In this document: one piece after another, positions 1 to 8,310 of the stretch
Position numbering within the stretch: the stretch's first letter is position 1
How the letters are laid out: every line of letters starts with the position of its first letter
Source of the DNA: a bacterium
GTDB lineage: Bacteria; Cyanobacteriota; Vampirovibrionia; Gastranaerophilales; Gastranaerophilaceae
DNA length: 64,000 nucleotides
Direction: 5' to 3'
NCBI GenBank assembly: GCA_017626055.1
Contig: JAGAJM010000027.1
Location: 62,001-126,000 of the forward strand
Program-made: the position numbers and the translations under genes
Notes under the pieces: model-generated
Told to the model about the DNA's origin: nothing
Seen by the model: only the letters and a program-made list of their open reading frames with translations
Databases searched by the model: none

Positions 1-1
1 G

Positions 2-457
2 ATTGCAACAACAATTAAAAACAATGCTGGCAAATATCTAAAAAAAGGTGTAGGCTTGGCTGCACTTGGTTTAGTTGGATATGAATCCCACTATCTCGGT
101 AAAATTCAAGCTGACAGATACGCAACTGAAAAAGATGCGCTAGCTACTGGCAGATATTTGAATAATACATTATACAATAATGACTTAAGCCCAGTTAGAC
201 AAGGGATTAAGCAAACGGCCTACGAATGGGAAATGGATCAAGGCTGGAGAAGATTCTTTAACTTAGGTATAGGATATGTTAAAGGTTTCTGCTCAATGCT
301 TGTTAATAATGTTATCCCATTAGGTTTAGGTCTTGCCACAGTATTTACAAAAGGTAAAGCCTCAACAATTAGCGCAATCGCACTAGGAGTTTATGCAGTT
401 GGTTCTGTTATCAAAAACTTCTTCGGTATCGGAGTACCTAAAGGTCCATTACAATAG
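2..457 (+). CDS. Unknown membrane-associated protein, 5' end outside window
   Basis: The reading frame is open from the first bases of the window, so the true start lies upstream; a TTG at 56 would be a spurious start. 151 codons are visible. The visible part begins with a short Gly/Ala-rich helix, then a charged middle (roughly residues 35-90), and ends with two hydrophobic Gly-rich stretches (about 97-115 and 122-142) that look like membrane or amphipathic helices. The last residues are a short Gly/Pro/Lys tail. The stop lies 3 bp from the end of the convergent trmD gene. I do not recognise the family and assign no function. Confidence 0.7.
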   Translation: MATTIKNNAGKYLKKGVGLAALGLVGYESHYLGKIQADRYATEKDALATGRYLNNTLYNNDLSPVRQGIKQTAYEWEMDQGWRRFFNLGIGYVKGFCSMLVNNVIPLGLGLATVFTKGKASTISAIALGVYAVGSVIKNFFGIGVPKGPLQ

Positions 458-460
458 AGC

Positions 461-1156
461 TTAATCTTTATTTTCGTTCAGATATTTTTCATATAAATCA
501 GGACGCCTAATTTTAGTGCGCTCTAATTGTTGCGCTAAACGAAACTCATTGATTTCTTTATGATTACCATTTAATAGAACTTCTGGAACTTTATACCCTC
601 TAAAATCTCTAGGTTTTGTATAATGTGGATATTCTAATAAACCATTTGAAAAACTATCATCGTGAGCAGATTCTATTTTTCCTAATGTCCCTTCAATCTT
701 ACGGCTAACCGCATCCATTAAGCATAATGCAGGCAACTCTCCACCAGTCAGAACAAAATCACCAATTGATATTTCCTTTGGCTTTATAATTTCTCTAATT
801 CTTTCATCAAAACCTTCATAATGACCACAGAGCATGACAATTTGATCATATTTCACCAAATCTAAAACCAATTTTTCAGATAAAGGTTCACCTTGTGGAG
901 AAAGCATAACAGTAATAGAGTTTTCCAACTTTTCAACACTATCATAAGCATCAATATAAGGTTGTGGCATCAAAACCATACCAGCACCACCACCATAAGG
1001 CGAATCATCGACTTTTTTATGTTTGTCCTCAGTAAAATCTCTCGGATTTACAGTATTTAATGCAATAACATCCCCATCTTTTGCTCGTTTCATAATACTA
1101 AACTCACAATAAGACTGAATAAATTCTGGGAATAATGTTAATACATCAAACCTCAT
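461..1156 (-). CDS. trmD: tRNA (guanine-N1)-methyltransferase TrmD
   Basis: Transfers a methyl group from S-adenosylmethionine to N1 of G37 in tRNAs, preventing +1 frameshifting. The 231-residue length is usual for the family. The trefoil-knot SAM site is visible as LCGHYEGFDER (about 109-119) and SIGDFVLTGGELPAL (about 130-144), and DDSPYGGGAGMV (about 50-61) is a family hallmark, as is the LLEYPHYTKP segment near residue 173. The start overlaps the stop of rimM by 4 bp (ATGA), indicating translational coupling in the classical rimM-trmD pair. The usual rpsP and rplS neighbours are not here. Confidence 0.97.
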   Translation of the reverse strand: MRFDVLTLFPEFIQSYCEFSIMKRAKDGDVIALNTVNPRDFTEDKHKKVDDSPYGGGAGMVLMPQPYIDAYDSVEKLENSITVMLSPQGEPLSEKLVLDLVKYDQIVMLCGHYEGFDERIREIIKPKEISIGDFVLTGGELPALCLMDAVSRKIEGTLGKIESAHDDSFSNGLLEYPHYTKPRDFRGYKVPEVLLNGNHKEINEFRLAQQLERTKIRRPDLYEKYLNENKD

Positions 1157-1668
1157 TCTAACAAACCCTCTAAATTATTTATTAGAATTTTTTTATTTTC
1201 TAAATCAACGACAGGAACAATCGCATTGACAAATGGAACAAGACAAATGTTTTTAGAATTTGTCTTAACTGAAATTAAATCTGTCGCACCATTGTTTGAT
1301 ACGCCGACAACAAAGCCCAATTTTTTCCCATCATCAATATCAAAAACTTCCAAACCAACAAGTTCATCAATTAAGAATTCATCTTCTTCAAGAGTTTCTC
1401 TAATAACCTCTTCATCTACAAAAAGTAAAGCTCCTTTATGAGGTATTATATCGTTAATTGAATCAATTCCTTCAAACTTAACAATTAAAAGATTTTTATG
1501 AGGTTTTGCTGAAACAATATTAAGCGGAGTATAATTATCTTTATCCTTAAGATAAACCACATCTAAAGACAACAGAAAATCCAATTGGCTTTTTGAATAA
1601 CCAACCTTTGCTTCGCCTTTAATTCCGTGAAAATTAACAATCTTTCCGACAGAAACGTATTTAGTCAT
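1153..1668 (-). CDS. rimM: 16S rRNA processing protein RimM
   Basis: Ribosome maturation factor that assists assembly of the 30S head around S19. The 171-residue protein shows the N-terminal RimM barrel with GKIVNFHGIKGEAKV (about 8-22) and a C-terminal PRC-barrel starting near residue 100 (ELVGLEVFD). It directly precedes trmD with a 4-bp overlap and follows the zinc-finger/Asn-rich gene with a 2-bp gap, so the three are probably co-transcribed. The presence of an unfamiliar gene where rpsP or a KH-domain gene often sits is unusual. Confidence 0.95.
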   Translation of the reverse strand: MTKYVSVGKIVNFHGIKGEAKVGYSKSQLDFLLSLDVVYLKDKDNYTPLNIVSAKPHKNLLIVKFEGIDSINDIIPHKGALLFVDEEVIRETLEEDEFLIDELVGLEVFDIDDGKKLGFVVGVSNNGATDLISVKTNSKNICLVPFVNAIVPVVDLENKKILINNLEGLLE

Positions 1669-1670
1669 AA

Positions 1671-2723
1671 CTATTCTTCCGCTTCAGCTTCTTCAGATTT
1701 AGCCTTCTTAGTAGCTCTTTTCTTTTTTGGAGCTTCTTCTTCAGCAACTTCTTCTTTCACTGCTTTTTTAGTTGTTTTAGTCTTTTTTTCTTCTGCTTTT
1801 TGTTTTTTGAACTCTTCTGGAGCATCTTCACGTTCTTGGTTCCAACGCTCCATACCCATTTGAGCACGAACTAAACCGATACCAACGTGAACTCTCCATT
1901 CATCCATTTTCAATTGAGCTGCAATGATTTTGTGGCAACCAATTGGAGGTAATGGTAACAATGGTTCATAAAGCATTTTAATAGCATTTAATTGATCAGG
2001 TGAAATAGCCAACTTACGTTTAGGGAATGGTAATTTTGGCAACATCATTTTCTGACGAACTAAATTGATACCAAAGAACACTTTTCTTGGTTCCAAACCA
2101 ATTTTTTCACCAATAACTTCGTGAGCATCAGGGTTTGGAAGCGGTAACATCAACTTGTACAACAATTCAATTTGTTCAAGTTGTTCTCTGCTAACCAATA
2201 ATTGTTTTGGAGCAGCATTTCTATTATTTGGTCTTCTATTATTGTTAAATCTGTTATTTTGAGGTCTTCTTTGTTGGAAACCGCCTCTATTGTTGTTATA
2301 ACCACCTTGGCGATTATTATTGTAACCACCGCCACGATTATCACGATAGCCACCACCTTGGCGATTGTTATTATATCCACCTCTATTGTTGTTATAACCG
2401 CCTTGACGATTGTTGTTATAACCACCGCCACGATTATCTCTATGACCGCCGCCTTGATTATTATATTGACGTTGTTGTGGTCTGTTATATGGTCTAGGAT
2501 TGTCATCACCACCACTAGAATAACTGTTATAAAACTGAGGTTTACCTTCAGTTGTATAGCTTGAACGTTGTTCTTGAGCTTCAGCTGGTGCTGAAGTTTC
2601 AGGGGTATCAGATCCTCCAACCATCATTTTCTTGTCTGGATACAAACAATCCGGGCAAATAACTCTTTTAGGGTTTTTAGTCTCAAACTCACGACCGCAC
2701 TTAATGCACTTGTTTACATACAT
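1671..2723 (-). CDS. Zinc-finger, Asn/Gly/Arg-rich protein with duplicated helical domain (unknown)
   Basis: 350 residues in four parts. Residues 6-26 hold a CxxC-x13-CxxC zinc finger (Cys 6, 9, 23, 26). Residues about 72-165 are low-complexity repeats of the type GGYNNNR and YRDNRGG, resembling RGG-type RNA-binding tails. Residues about 173-235 and 238-300 are two copies of one domain, each with a (S)xxQLxxIxxLYxxLLPLP core followed by a helix ending GINLVRQKM or GIGLVRAQM. The last 45 residues are Lys/Glu/Ala-rich. The gene sits 2 bp upstream of rimM-trmD, so a role in RNA or ribosome biology is a reasonable inference. I do not recognise the family. Confidence 0.85.
   Translation of the reverse strand: MYVNKCIKCGREFETKNPKRVICPDCLYPDKKMMVGGSDTPETSAPAEAQEQRSSYTTEGKPQFYNSYSSGGDDNPRPYNRPQQRQYNNQGGGHRDNRGGGYNNNRQGGYNNNRGGYNNNRQGGGYRDNRGGGYNNNRQGGYNNNRGGFQQRRPQNNRFNNNRRPNNRNAAPKQLLVSREQLEQIELLYKLMLPLPNPDAHEVIGEKIGLEPRKVFFGINLVRQKMMLPKLPFPKRKLAISPDQLNAIKMLYEPLLPLPPIGCHKIIAAQLKMDEWRVHVGIGLVRAQMGMERWNQEREDAPEEFKKQKAEEKKTKTTKKAVKEEVAEEEAPKKKRATKKAKSEEAEAEE
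2275..2465. repeat. Imperfect tandem repeat encoding GGYNNNR-type units
   Basis: On the plus strand the DNA repeats units such as ccaccttggcgattatta and aaccaccgccacgattatc several times with small changes. These encode the Gly-Tyr-Asn-Asn-Asn-Arg low-complexity part of the leftward 350-residue protein. Such coding repeats can expand or contract by slippage, so the length probably varies among strains. Confidence 0.8.
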
Positions 2724-2873
2724 AATAAAAGCCTCTTAATTAATAAAAAATAACTCATAATAAAATAAATTTAAGGTAACATTCCTCACAATATAAATCG
2801 ATTTCAATAAAAAAATATAACTTATAGTCATATTTTAACATGAAATTAAAATTATCGCAAGTGTTAAGAAAAA

Positions 2874-3311
2874 TTATTTTTCAACCATGAATGTTACAGG
2901 TCCATCATTTATCAGTTCGACATCCATCATAGCAGCAAATTTGCCAGTCCGACAAGGGATTTGGAAAGCTTTTACCTGTTCTACAAAATATTCATACAAT
3001 TCATTAGCTATTTGAGGAGGGGCTGATTTATCAAAACTAGGACGAGTACCTTTTTTGCAATCACCACAAAGTGTAAACTGAGAAACAACTAGCATTTCGC
3101 CTTTTACATCGAGAATTGATAAATTCATTTTCTCATTTTCATCTTCATAAATTCTAAGTTTTGATAATTTCTCTGCAAGTTTTTCGGCATTATCTTTGGT
3201 ATCACCTTTTTCAACACCAAGCAAAACCAACATACCCGCACCAATTTTCGAGTATAATTCACCATCAATTGTCACAGAAGCACGTTTAACACGTTGTATA
3301 AGAGCTTTCAT
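2874..3311 (-). CDS. dtd: D-aminoacyl-tRNA deacylase
   Basis: Hydrolyses D-amino acids (and mischarged Gly) from tRNAs. The 145-residue length matches the family exactly. The two halves of the active site are visible: SQFTLCGDCKKGTRPSFDKS (about 78-97) and the C-terminal cross-subunit NDGPVTFMVE motif, the usual Gly-cisPro pair being present as GP. It begins 2 bp after the stop of thyX, so both are probably on one transcript from the promoter upstream of thyX. The 150-bp gap before the next leftward gene makes this the likely operon end. Confidence 0.96.
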   Translation of the reverse strand: MKALIQRVKRASVTIDGELYSKIGAGMLVLLGVEKGDTKDNAEKLAEKLSKLRIYEDENEKMNLSILDVKGEMLVVSQFTLCGDCKKGTRPSFDKSAPPQIANELYEYFVEQVKAFQIPCRTGKFAAMMDVELINDGPVTFMVEK

Positions 3312-3313
3312 AA

Positions 3314-4030
3314 CTATACACCTGCTTTGCCAAACAATTCAGCTTTTGTAATCTTGCGACCACAACATTTGTCTTCGTCACAGAATCCCCATTTTTCGCA
3401 CTTAGGAACTAAATAAGATTTCAACCAAGGCTCTTCGGCAATTAAAGCATCACACATTGCTTTAACCATACATCTGATTTCATATTGTGCACGAGTACAA
3501 AGTCTTAAATTTGCCAAGTGAATCATTTCTCTTAAATTTAAACTAGCAACAAGAGAACTAGCTGCAGCATTTGGCATAACAAAACGAGCATCTTCTGCTG
3601 GAATACCAGCTTCGACAAATTCTTGATATTGTTCAGAAATTTGTCCCATAAATGCAATGAACTTTTCTTTTAATTCTGGATTACGCTCAATTGTTGGAGG
3701 AATAATATAATCAAATTGTCCTTTTTCCTTAACATAGCGTTGTGATTTTTGAGAGAAAGACATATGACGATGTCTTACAAGCTGGTGAGTACAAGCTCTT
3801 GAAACATTTGATATCGCAAAACTTACCTGAATATGTTCAATTGTAGAATAATGACCAGAACCAACTACACGTTCAATAAGTTTCAACATTTTTTCTTCAT
3901 CATCAGTTGACTCATATATATTTATCGGATAATCCGCACTATAACAGGTTCTACAAGCGGTATAAATCGTTTTCAACATATTATCTGGCTTAGAAATCAA
4001 ATGAACAACTGGTTTATTATTATTTTCCAT
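3314..4030 (-). CDS. thyX: Flavin-dependent thymidylate synthase ThyX
   Basis: Makes dTMP from dUMP using methylenetetrahydrofolate, with FAD and NADPH. The ThyX signature RHRxxSxxxxSxR is intact as RHRHMSFSQKSQR around residues 86-98. Length 238 is typical. Three or more Cys in the C-terminal tail (WGFCDEDKCCGRK) are an unusual ornament outside the catalytic core. No thyA is seen in the window. The gene has its own good promoter and is divergent from yidC. Confidence 0.96.
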   Translation of the reverse strand: MENNNKPVVHLISKPDNMLKTIYTACRTCYSADYPINIYESTDDEEKMLKLIERVVGSGHYSTIEHIQVSFAISNVSRACTHQLVRHRHMSFSQKSQRYVKEKGQFDYIIPPTIERNPELKEKFIAFMGQISEQYQEFVEAGIPAEDARFVMPNAAASSLVASLNLREMIHLANLRLCTRAQYEIRCMVKAMCDALIAEEPWLKSYLVPKCEKWGFCDEDKCCGRKITKAELFGKAGV

Positions 4031-4054
4031 ACTTTCCCTACTCCCTTTTTAAAA

Positions 4055-4083
4055 AGCATACAACATTATAAACATATTTGCAA
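4055..4083 (-). promoter_or_regulatory. Promoter for thyX-dtd
   Basis: Reading the minus strand: TTGCAA, a 17-bp spacer, then TATGCT, a good sigma-70-type promoter, about 25 bp upstream of the thyX start. A TATAAT inside the spacer could provide an alternative -10. Confidence 0.55.
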
Positions 4084-4108
4084 CAAGATTAACACTATTA
4101 CAAAACAA

Positions 4109-4137
4109 TTGACTTGAACCCATATTTGTAATAGGAT
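4109..4137 (+). promoter_or_regulatory. Promoter for yidC
   Basis: TTGACT, 17-bp spacer, TAGGAT, about 43 bp upstream of the GTG start of yidC. Together with the thyX promoter it forms a divergent promoter pair in a 150-bp gap. Confidence 0.5.
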
Positions 4138-4180
4138 GTCCAAAGAGAGATTTTACACTATTATATAAGGATTAGGGAAA

Positions 4181-5272
4181 GTGGATTTCATTAAATTAAC
4201 AATTGATTTCTTAAGTTTATTAGAAAAAATCGTAGGTAACTATGGTTGGGCAATCATTCTTTTAACAATTATTGTAAGAGCTGCAATGTGGCAATTGAAC
4301 GTTAAACAACAACGCTCAATGAAAATGATGCAAACATTACAACCAAAGTTAAAAGCTATCCAAGATAGATATCAAAGCAACCCGCAAGTGATGCAACAAA
4401 AAATGATGGAATTTTACAAAGAACATCAATTCAACCCGATGGGTGGATGCCTTCCATTATTAATTCAAATGCCAATCTTCATCTTGCTATATTCAGCTTT
4501 AATCAGCCCTCAATTTATTCAAGTAGCTGGAGATCAACACTTCTTATTTATCAAGAGCTTAGCTACAACAATGAGAGCAACTGCTGGTATTTCTGATAAT
4601 GGTGTTTTAGGCGTTGCAAAAGGCGATCAATTTGTACTTGGAAATACGGCAACAATTTATTTGCCTAACGAAAAACTAAGCAATGTAAAAGTTGTTGACC
4701 CAGCGAAAGCAGTTGAAATTCAAGGCGATCTTGAACCAGGCAAGGACTTAGAATTAGTTGTTAGTTTGAACCATTTCAAACTTAAATTCAGCGAACTAAA
4801 TAAAATTGAAAAAGCTGACTTAGTTGTAACTAACAACAATATTAGAGAAAATGAAACAATTACATTTGTTAGAGACTCAAAAACTGATGATGGTATCTTA
4901 AGAGCAACAGTTCCAACTATCGCAGTAAACAAAACTCTTCACTGGGATGTTCTATTGTTAATCGCATTATTTGCAGTAACAATGATTATTTCTCAAAAAA
5001 TAATGATGTCTATGAACAAAACTGATTCAATGGATCCAACTCAACAAGCATTGCAAAAATCAATGGGTACATTTATGCCACTTATGATTATTGCTACATT
5101 CGTTGTAATTCCAATCCCAGCTGGTGTATTGTTATACTTAATTACAAGTAACATCATTCAAATAGCACAAACAATTATTATTGATAAACAAATCAAAAAC
5201 GAAGAAGAAAAAAAGAAAAACAACGTTGATGATTTAGAACTTAAAAACGCAAAAAATGTTAATGGCAAATAA
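4181..5272 (+). CDS. yidC: Membrane protein insertase YidC/Oxa1/Alb3
   Basis: Inserts proteins into the cytoplasmic membrane. It starts with GTG preceded by an aagg/aggga purine-rich site. The first membrane span (about 20-40) is followed by a charged cytoplasmic hairpin with QQRSMKMMQTLQPKLKAIQ, the GGCLPLLIQMPIFILLYSAL segment (about 90-109), an extra-cytoplasmic insertion of about 120 residues, then further spans ending with IPAGVLLYLITSN. The large insertion between membrane segments resembles cyanobacterial-type YidC more than the compact Gram-positive one, which is an inference. Ends with a Lys-rich tail. A strong terminator follows. Confidence 0.95.
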   Translation: MDFIKLTIDFLSLLEKIVGNYGWAIILLTIIVRAAMWQLNVKQQRSMKMMQTLQPKLKAIQDRYQSNPQVMQQKMMEFYKEHQFNPMGGCLPLLIQMPIFILLYSALISPQFIQVAGDQHFLFIKSLATTMRATAGISDNGVLGVAKGDQFVLGNTATIYLPNEKLSNVKVVDPAKAVEIQGDLEPGKDLELVVSLNHFKLKFSELNKIEKADLVVTNNNIRENETITFVRDSKTDDGILRATVPTIAVNKTLHWDVLLLIALFAVTMIISQKIMMSMNKTDSMDPTQQALQKSMGTFMPLMIIATFVVIPIPAGVLLYLITSNIIQIAQTIIIDKQIKNEEEKKKNNVDDLELKNAKNVNGK

Positions 5273-5290
5273 TTAAATAAACACGAGAAA

Positions 5291-5323
5291 ACAGCTCCAA
5301 TTACTCAATTGGAGTTGTTTTAT
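5291..5323 (+). terminator. Rho-independent terminator after yidC
   Basis: A 12-bp stem (acagctccaatt / aattggagttgt, one G-T pair) with a 4-base loop, followed by a T-rich run, 18 bp after the yidC stop. Confidence 0.85.
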
Positions 5324-5340
5324 TTATAAGGAAGAAAAAA

Positions 5341-6384
5341 ATGAACATATCTGAATTTGATTATGAATTACCAGAAAAATTAATAGCACAAATGCCAGCT
5401 GACAAACGTCAGAATTCAAAAATGCTTGTTTTAGATAAGCAAAATAAGACAATTGAACACAAACATTTCTTTGACATTGTTGACTATATCGAACCAAATT
5501 CTATTCTTGTCTTAAATAATACAAAAGTTCTTCCTGCAAGGCTCTACGGCACAAAAGATACGGGTGCAAAAATTGAGGTTTTCTTGCTAGAAAGTAAAGA
5601 AAACAAAAACTGGTCTTGTTTAATTAAGCCTTCTAAAAGAGTAAAACCAGACACAATTATAACAATCTCTAATGAATTAAAAGTTCGACCAATAAAAAGG
5701 CTAGAAGATGATGGGGAATGGCTTGTTGAACTAATTTATGATGGGGAATTATTTGATATTTTACACAAAGTTGGAAATATCCCACTTCCTCCATATATTG
5801 AAAGAAAATTAAAAGCTGATGAATTAAAACAATTCGATATGGAAAGATACCAAACCGTTTATGCAAAAGATGAAGGTTCAGTTGCCGCTCCAACCGCAGG
5901 ATTACACTTTACAGAAGAAATCTTACAAAAACTAAAAGATAAAGGGGTAGAAATCGCATACGTTACCCTTAACGTTGGCTTAGGCACATTTAGACCTGTA
6001 AAATGCGAAAATATTTTGGAGCATAAAATGCACTCTGAAACTTTTGAAATAACCCAAGATGCTGCAGATAAAATTAATCAAGCAAAAGCAAATGGTAAAA
6101 AACTTGTAGCTGTAGGGACAACAACTGTGAGAACATTAGAAACAGCGTTTCAAAAATATGGCTGTATTCAAGCCTGTCATGATCATTCCGAATTATTTAT
6201 TTACCCACCATATGAATTTAAAGTTGTTGATAATTTAATCACAAACTTTCACCTACCTAAATCAACACTTTTGATGTTGGTAAGTGCTTTAGCAAGTAAA
6301 GAATTTATCTTTAAAGCTTATAACGAAGCTATCAAAAACGAATATCGTTTCTTTAGCTATGGAGATTGTATGCTAATCAAATAG
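5341..6384 (+). CDS. queA: S-adenosylmethionine:tRNA ribosyltransferase-isomerase QueA
   Basis: Builds epoxyqueuosine in tRNA by transferring the ribosyl part of SAM onto preQ1. 347 residues, the normal size. Family motifs are all visible: the N-terminal FDYELPEKLIAQ, the VLNNTKVLPARL segment (about 60-71), GNIPLPPYI (about 148-156), the AAPTAGLHFT segment near 184, and the C-terminal TNFHLPKSTLLMLVSAL. ATG is preceded by a clear aaggaag site 7 bp away. The yidC terminator lies just upstream, so expression depends on readthrough or a promoter within the short gap. Confidence 0.97.
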   Translation: MNISEFDYELPEKLIAQMPADKRQNSKMLVLDKQNKTIEHKHFFDIVDYIEPNSILVLNNTKVLPARLYGTKDTGAKIEVFLLESKENKNWSCLIKPSKRVKPDTIITISNELKVRPIKRLEDDGEWLVELIYDGELFDILHKVGNIPLPPYIERKLKADELKQFDMERYQTVYAKDEGSVAAPTAGLHFTEEILQKLKDKGVEIAYVTLNVGLGTFRPVKCENILEHKMHSETFEITQDAADKINQAKANGKKLVAVGTTTVRTLETAFQKYGCIQACHDHSELFIYPPYEFKVVDNLITNFHLPKSTLLMLVSALASKEFIFKAYNEAIKNEYRFFSYGDCMLIK

Positions 6385-6481
6385 AAATTGACTTTTATTA
6401 AATAAACCTTAAATCAAATGGAGGATACATTATTTCATAGAATTGACTAGAATAATAATGTACGGGAGGTAGAATAAGAGC

Positions 6482-7237
6482 ATGTTCTCTGAAATGATAC
6501 AAGGTTTATTAAATACAGGCGGAAGATCTGCGGCAATGCAACGAGCAGCGCAGATAAATAACTATGTCAATAATGTTAATAAACAATTAAACCCTCAACA
6601 AGTACCAACACAAGCACAAGCTATGGATTCTATTTATCCACCAAATGGAAATAGTGTTCAATCTTTTGAAAAAGTTTTAGCAAATACTGCCCAAACTAAC
6701 TTTGGTTCATTATTACTAAACCCAAAATCAATGAGCGTTACGGGTAATGTTTACGATGGTGATATTGACGTTTCAGGGTTTGATAATGCAACTTTAAGAC
6801 GAGCAATCCAAGAAGTTAATGATGCAACACGCAAATACGATCCAAACTTTGAAGGTGGCAGCAAATCTCAGCTTATTGGAATGATTAACAAGGTTGCTAA
6901 AAAACATGGTGTTGATGAAAAACTTGTTCAAGCACTTATAAAACAAGAATCTGGATTTAATCCAAATGCAACATCTAAAGCTGGCGCTATGGGGTTAATG
7001 CAACTTATGCCATCAACTGCAAAATCACTTGGGGTTAATGACCCATATAACGTTGCTCAAAATGTTGATGGTGGAGTTAGATACTTAAAATCAATGCTAA
7101 ACAAATACAATGGAAACATAATTTTAGCACTGGCTGCGTATAACGCAGGACCTGGGGCGGTTGATAAATATGATGGGGTTCCACCATACAAAGAAACTCA
7201 AAATTACGTAAAAAACATATTAGCAAATTATTTATAA
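6482..7237 (+). CDS. Lytic transglycosylase (SLT domain)
   Basis: Cleaves peptidoglycan glycan strands with 1,6-anhydro product formation. The C-terminal half (about 135-251) is an SLT domain: the catalytic Glu is in [12 protein letters not shown] (about residue 155), followed by [18 protein letters not shown] and [16 protein letters not shown]. The N-terminal 130 residues are Gln/Asn-rich, not conserved, and have no signal peptide, which is odd for an enzyme whose substrate is outside the membrane. Export by a non-Sec route, such as a flagellum-like or pilus-like secretion apparatus, or a phage-like origin, are possibilities. A good gggaggt site precedes the ATG. Confidence 0.9.
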   Translation: MFSEMIQGLLNTGGRSAAMQRAAQINNYVNNVNKQLNPQQVPTQAQAMDSIYPPNGNSVQSFEKVLANTAQTNFGSLLLNPKSMSVTGNVYDGDIDVSGFDNATLRRAIQEVNDATRKYDPNFEGGSKSQLIGMINKVAKKHGVDEKLVQALIKQESGFNPNATSKAGAMGLMQLMPSTAKSLGVNDPYNVAQNVDGGVRYLKSMLNKYNGNIILALAAYNAGPGAVDKYDGVPPYKETQNYVKNILANYL

Positions 7238-7239
7238 CA

Positions 7240-7266
7240 AAAAATCCCGAACTTATCGGGATTTTC
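7240..7266. terminator. Bidirectional terminator between two convergent genes
   Basis: Stem aatcccga / tcgggatt with a 5-base loop, flanked by A-rich and T-rich runs, so it can stop transcripts from both the transglycosylase gene and the leftward decarboxylase-like gene. Confidence 0.85.
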
Positions 7267-8304
7267 TTATAATTTTGATAAAACTTTCTGCAATAAATCT
7301 AACTTTTTACTATCAGTTCCAATACCACAAAGTAACATTGTAGATTTTTCATTTGTTCTTTCATCTTCAATATTAAACTCTTCATATAGCATTTCCGAAA
7401 GCTCGTACCCAGTAACACCAGAGGCTTTAACAAGAACTTTAGTCGGATCATCACCAAAGAATTCACACCCCTTACATTTTTCTCTGATTTTATCAAGTCT
7501 GGAAATAAGATTGTGAATTTCTTTTCTTCCATCTTTAGAATCTAAATACATAATATTTGCCTCAATTGAAGCAAGTAATGGGTAAGATGGAGATGTTGTC
7601 ATAAACATACTTAACGCTGGTCTTACATCAATATCAACTGTACTATGTAAAAGTGCAGTTGGATTAAGACCACCAGCAGTTTTATGCAGAGATTGAACAG
7701 TAAAGTCTGCAATATTAGCAGCTGATAATGGTAACTCGTCACTAAATGGATATAAAGCACCATGAGCCTCATCAACTATCAAAAAGGCTTCATGACGCTC
7801 ACAGATAGCCTTAATTTCTTCAATATCAGAAATTATACCTTCATAAGTTGGCGATGTAATAATAACTGTGCGAATATTGTAACGGCTTAAGTAATAGTCA
7901 ATAACTTCTGGATTAACTTCTAGAGGAACACCCCATTCTTCATCAATTTTCAAATCAAAAGTTAGAGCTCTAGCACCAGCCAATCTAACGGCGTTAAAGT
8001 GACATGGGTGAGAATTAGAAGCAATTAGAACTTTATCCCCTACTTGAGTACAAGAAAGCACTGCAGCCAAAATACCACTTGTAGAACCATTTGTTAAAAA
8101 GGTTGTTGAACGTGTTTGATAAATCGAACGAGCCCAAGTTTGAGCACGCTCCAAAGCCTCTTGTGGGTCGTGACAATCAGTTTCTGAAATATCAATCTTA
8201 TACATTTCTTTTAACTGATCATAAATGAAAAATTTTTGCCCATGAGATGGCGTTGTGAATAACGTTTTATTAGATTTTTCGCCCAATAAATGTACTAAAC
8301 TCAT
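7267..8304 (-). CDS. Short Orn/Lys/Arg decarboxylase-family PLP enzyme
   Basis: Fold-type I PLP enzyme of the group III (aspartate-aminotransferase fold) basic amino-acid decarboxylases. Seen in order: the early TPSHGQ segment, FLTNGSTSG (about 68-76) for phosphate binding, FLIVDEAHGALYPF (PLP-ring Asp and His) and SLHKTAGGLNP with the Schiff-base Lys near 208. At 345 residues it lacks much of the C-terminal domain of the usual 450-490 residue SpeA/CadA enzymes. It may be an arginine or lysine decarboxylase feeding polyamine synthesis, or a divergent relative; substrate cannot be read from the sequence. It starts 6 bp after the PilZ gene. Confidence 0.85.
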   Translation of the reverse strand: MSLVHLLGEKSNKTLFTTPSHGQKFFIYDQLKEMYKIDISETDCHDPQEALERAQTWARSIYQTRSTTFLTNGSTSGILAAVLSCTQVGDKVLIASNSHPCHFNAVRLAGARALTFDLKIDEEWGVPLEVNPEVIDYYLSRYNIRTVIITSPTYEGIISDIEEIKAICERHEAFLIVDEAHGALYPFSDELPLSAANIADFTVQSLHKTAGGLNPTALLHSTVDIDVRPALSMFMTTSPSYPLLASIEANIMYLDSKDGRKEIHNLISRLDKIREKCKGCEFFGDDPTKVLVKASGVTGYELSEMLYEEFNIEDERTNEKSTMLLCGIGTDSKKLDLLQKVLSKL

Positions 8305-8310
8305 TGCATC

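Noticed and set aside
2202-2564. Frame opposite the Asn/Gly-rich coding repeat
   Set aside because: The Ile/Thr/Val-rich translation is the mirror image of the GGYNNNR codons in the real leftward gene.
2150-2620. Second leftward frame inside the zinc-finger/Asn-rich gene
   Set aside because: Shadow of the same repeats in another phase; low complexity with no start signal.
7267-8304. Calling the PLP enzyme speA or cadA
   Set aside because: The substrate-determining C-terminal region is missing and no polyamine genes are adjacent.
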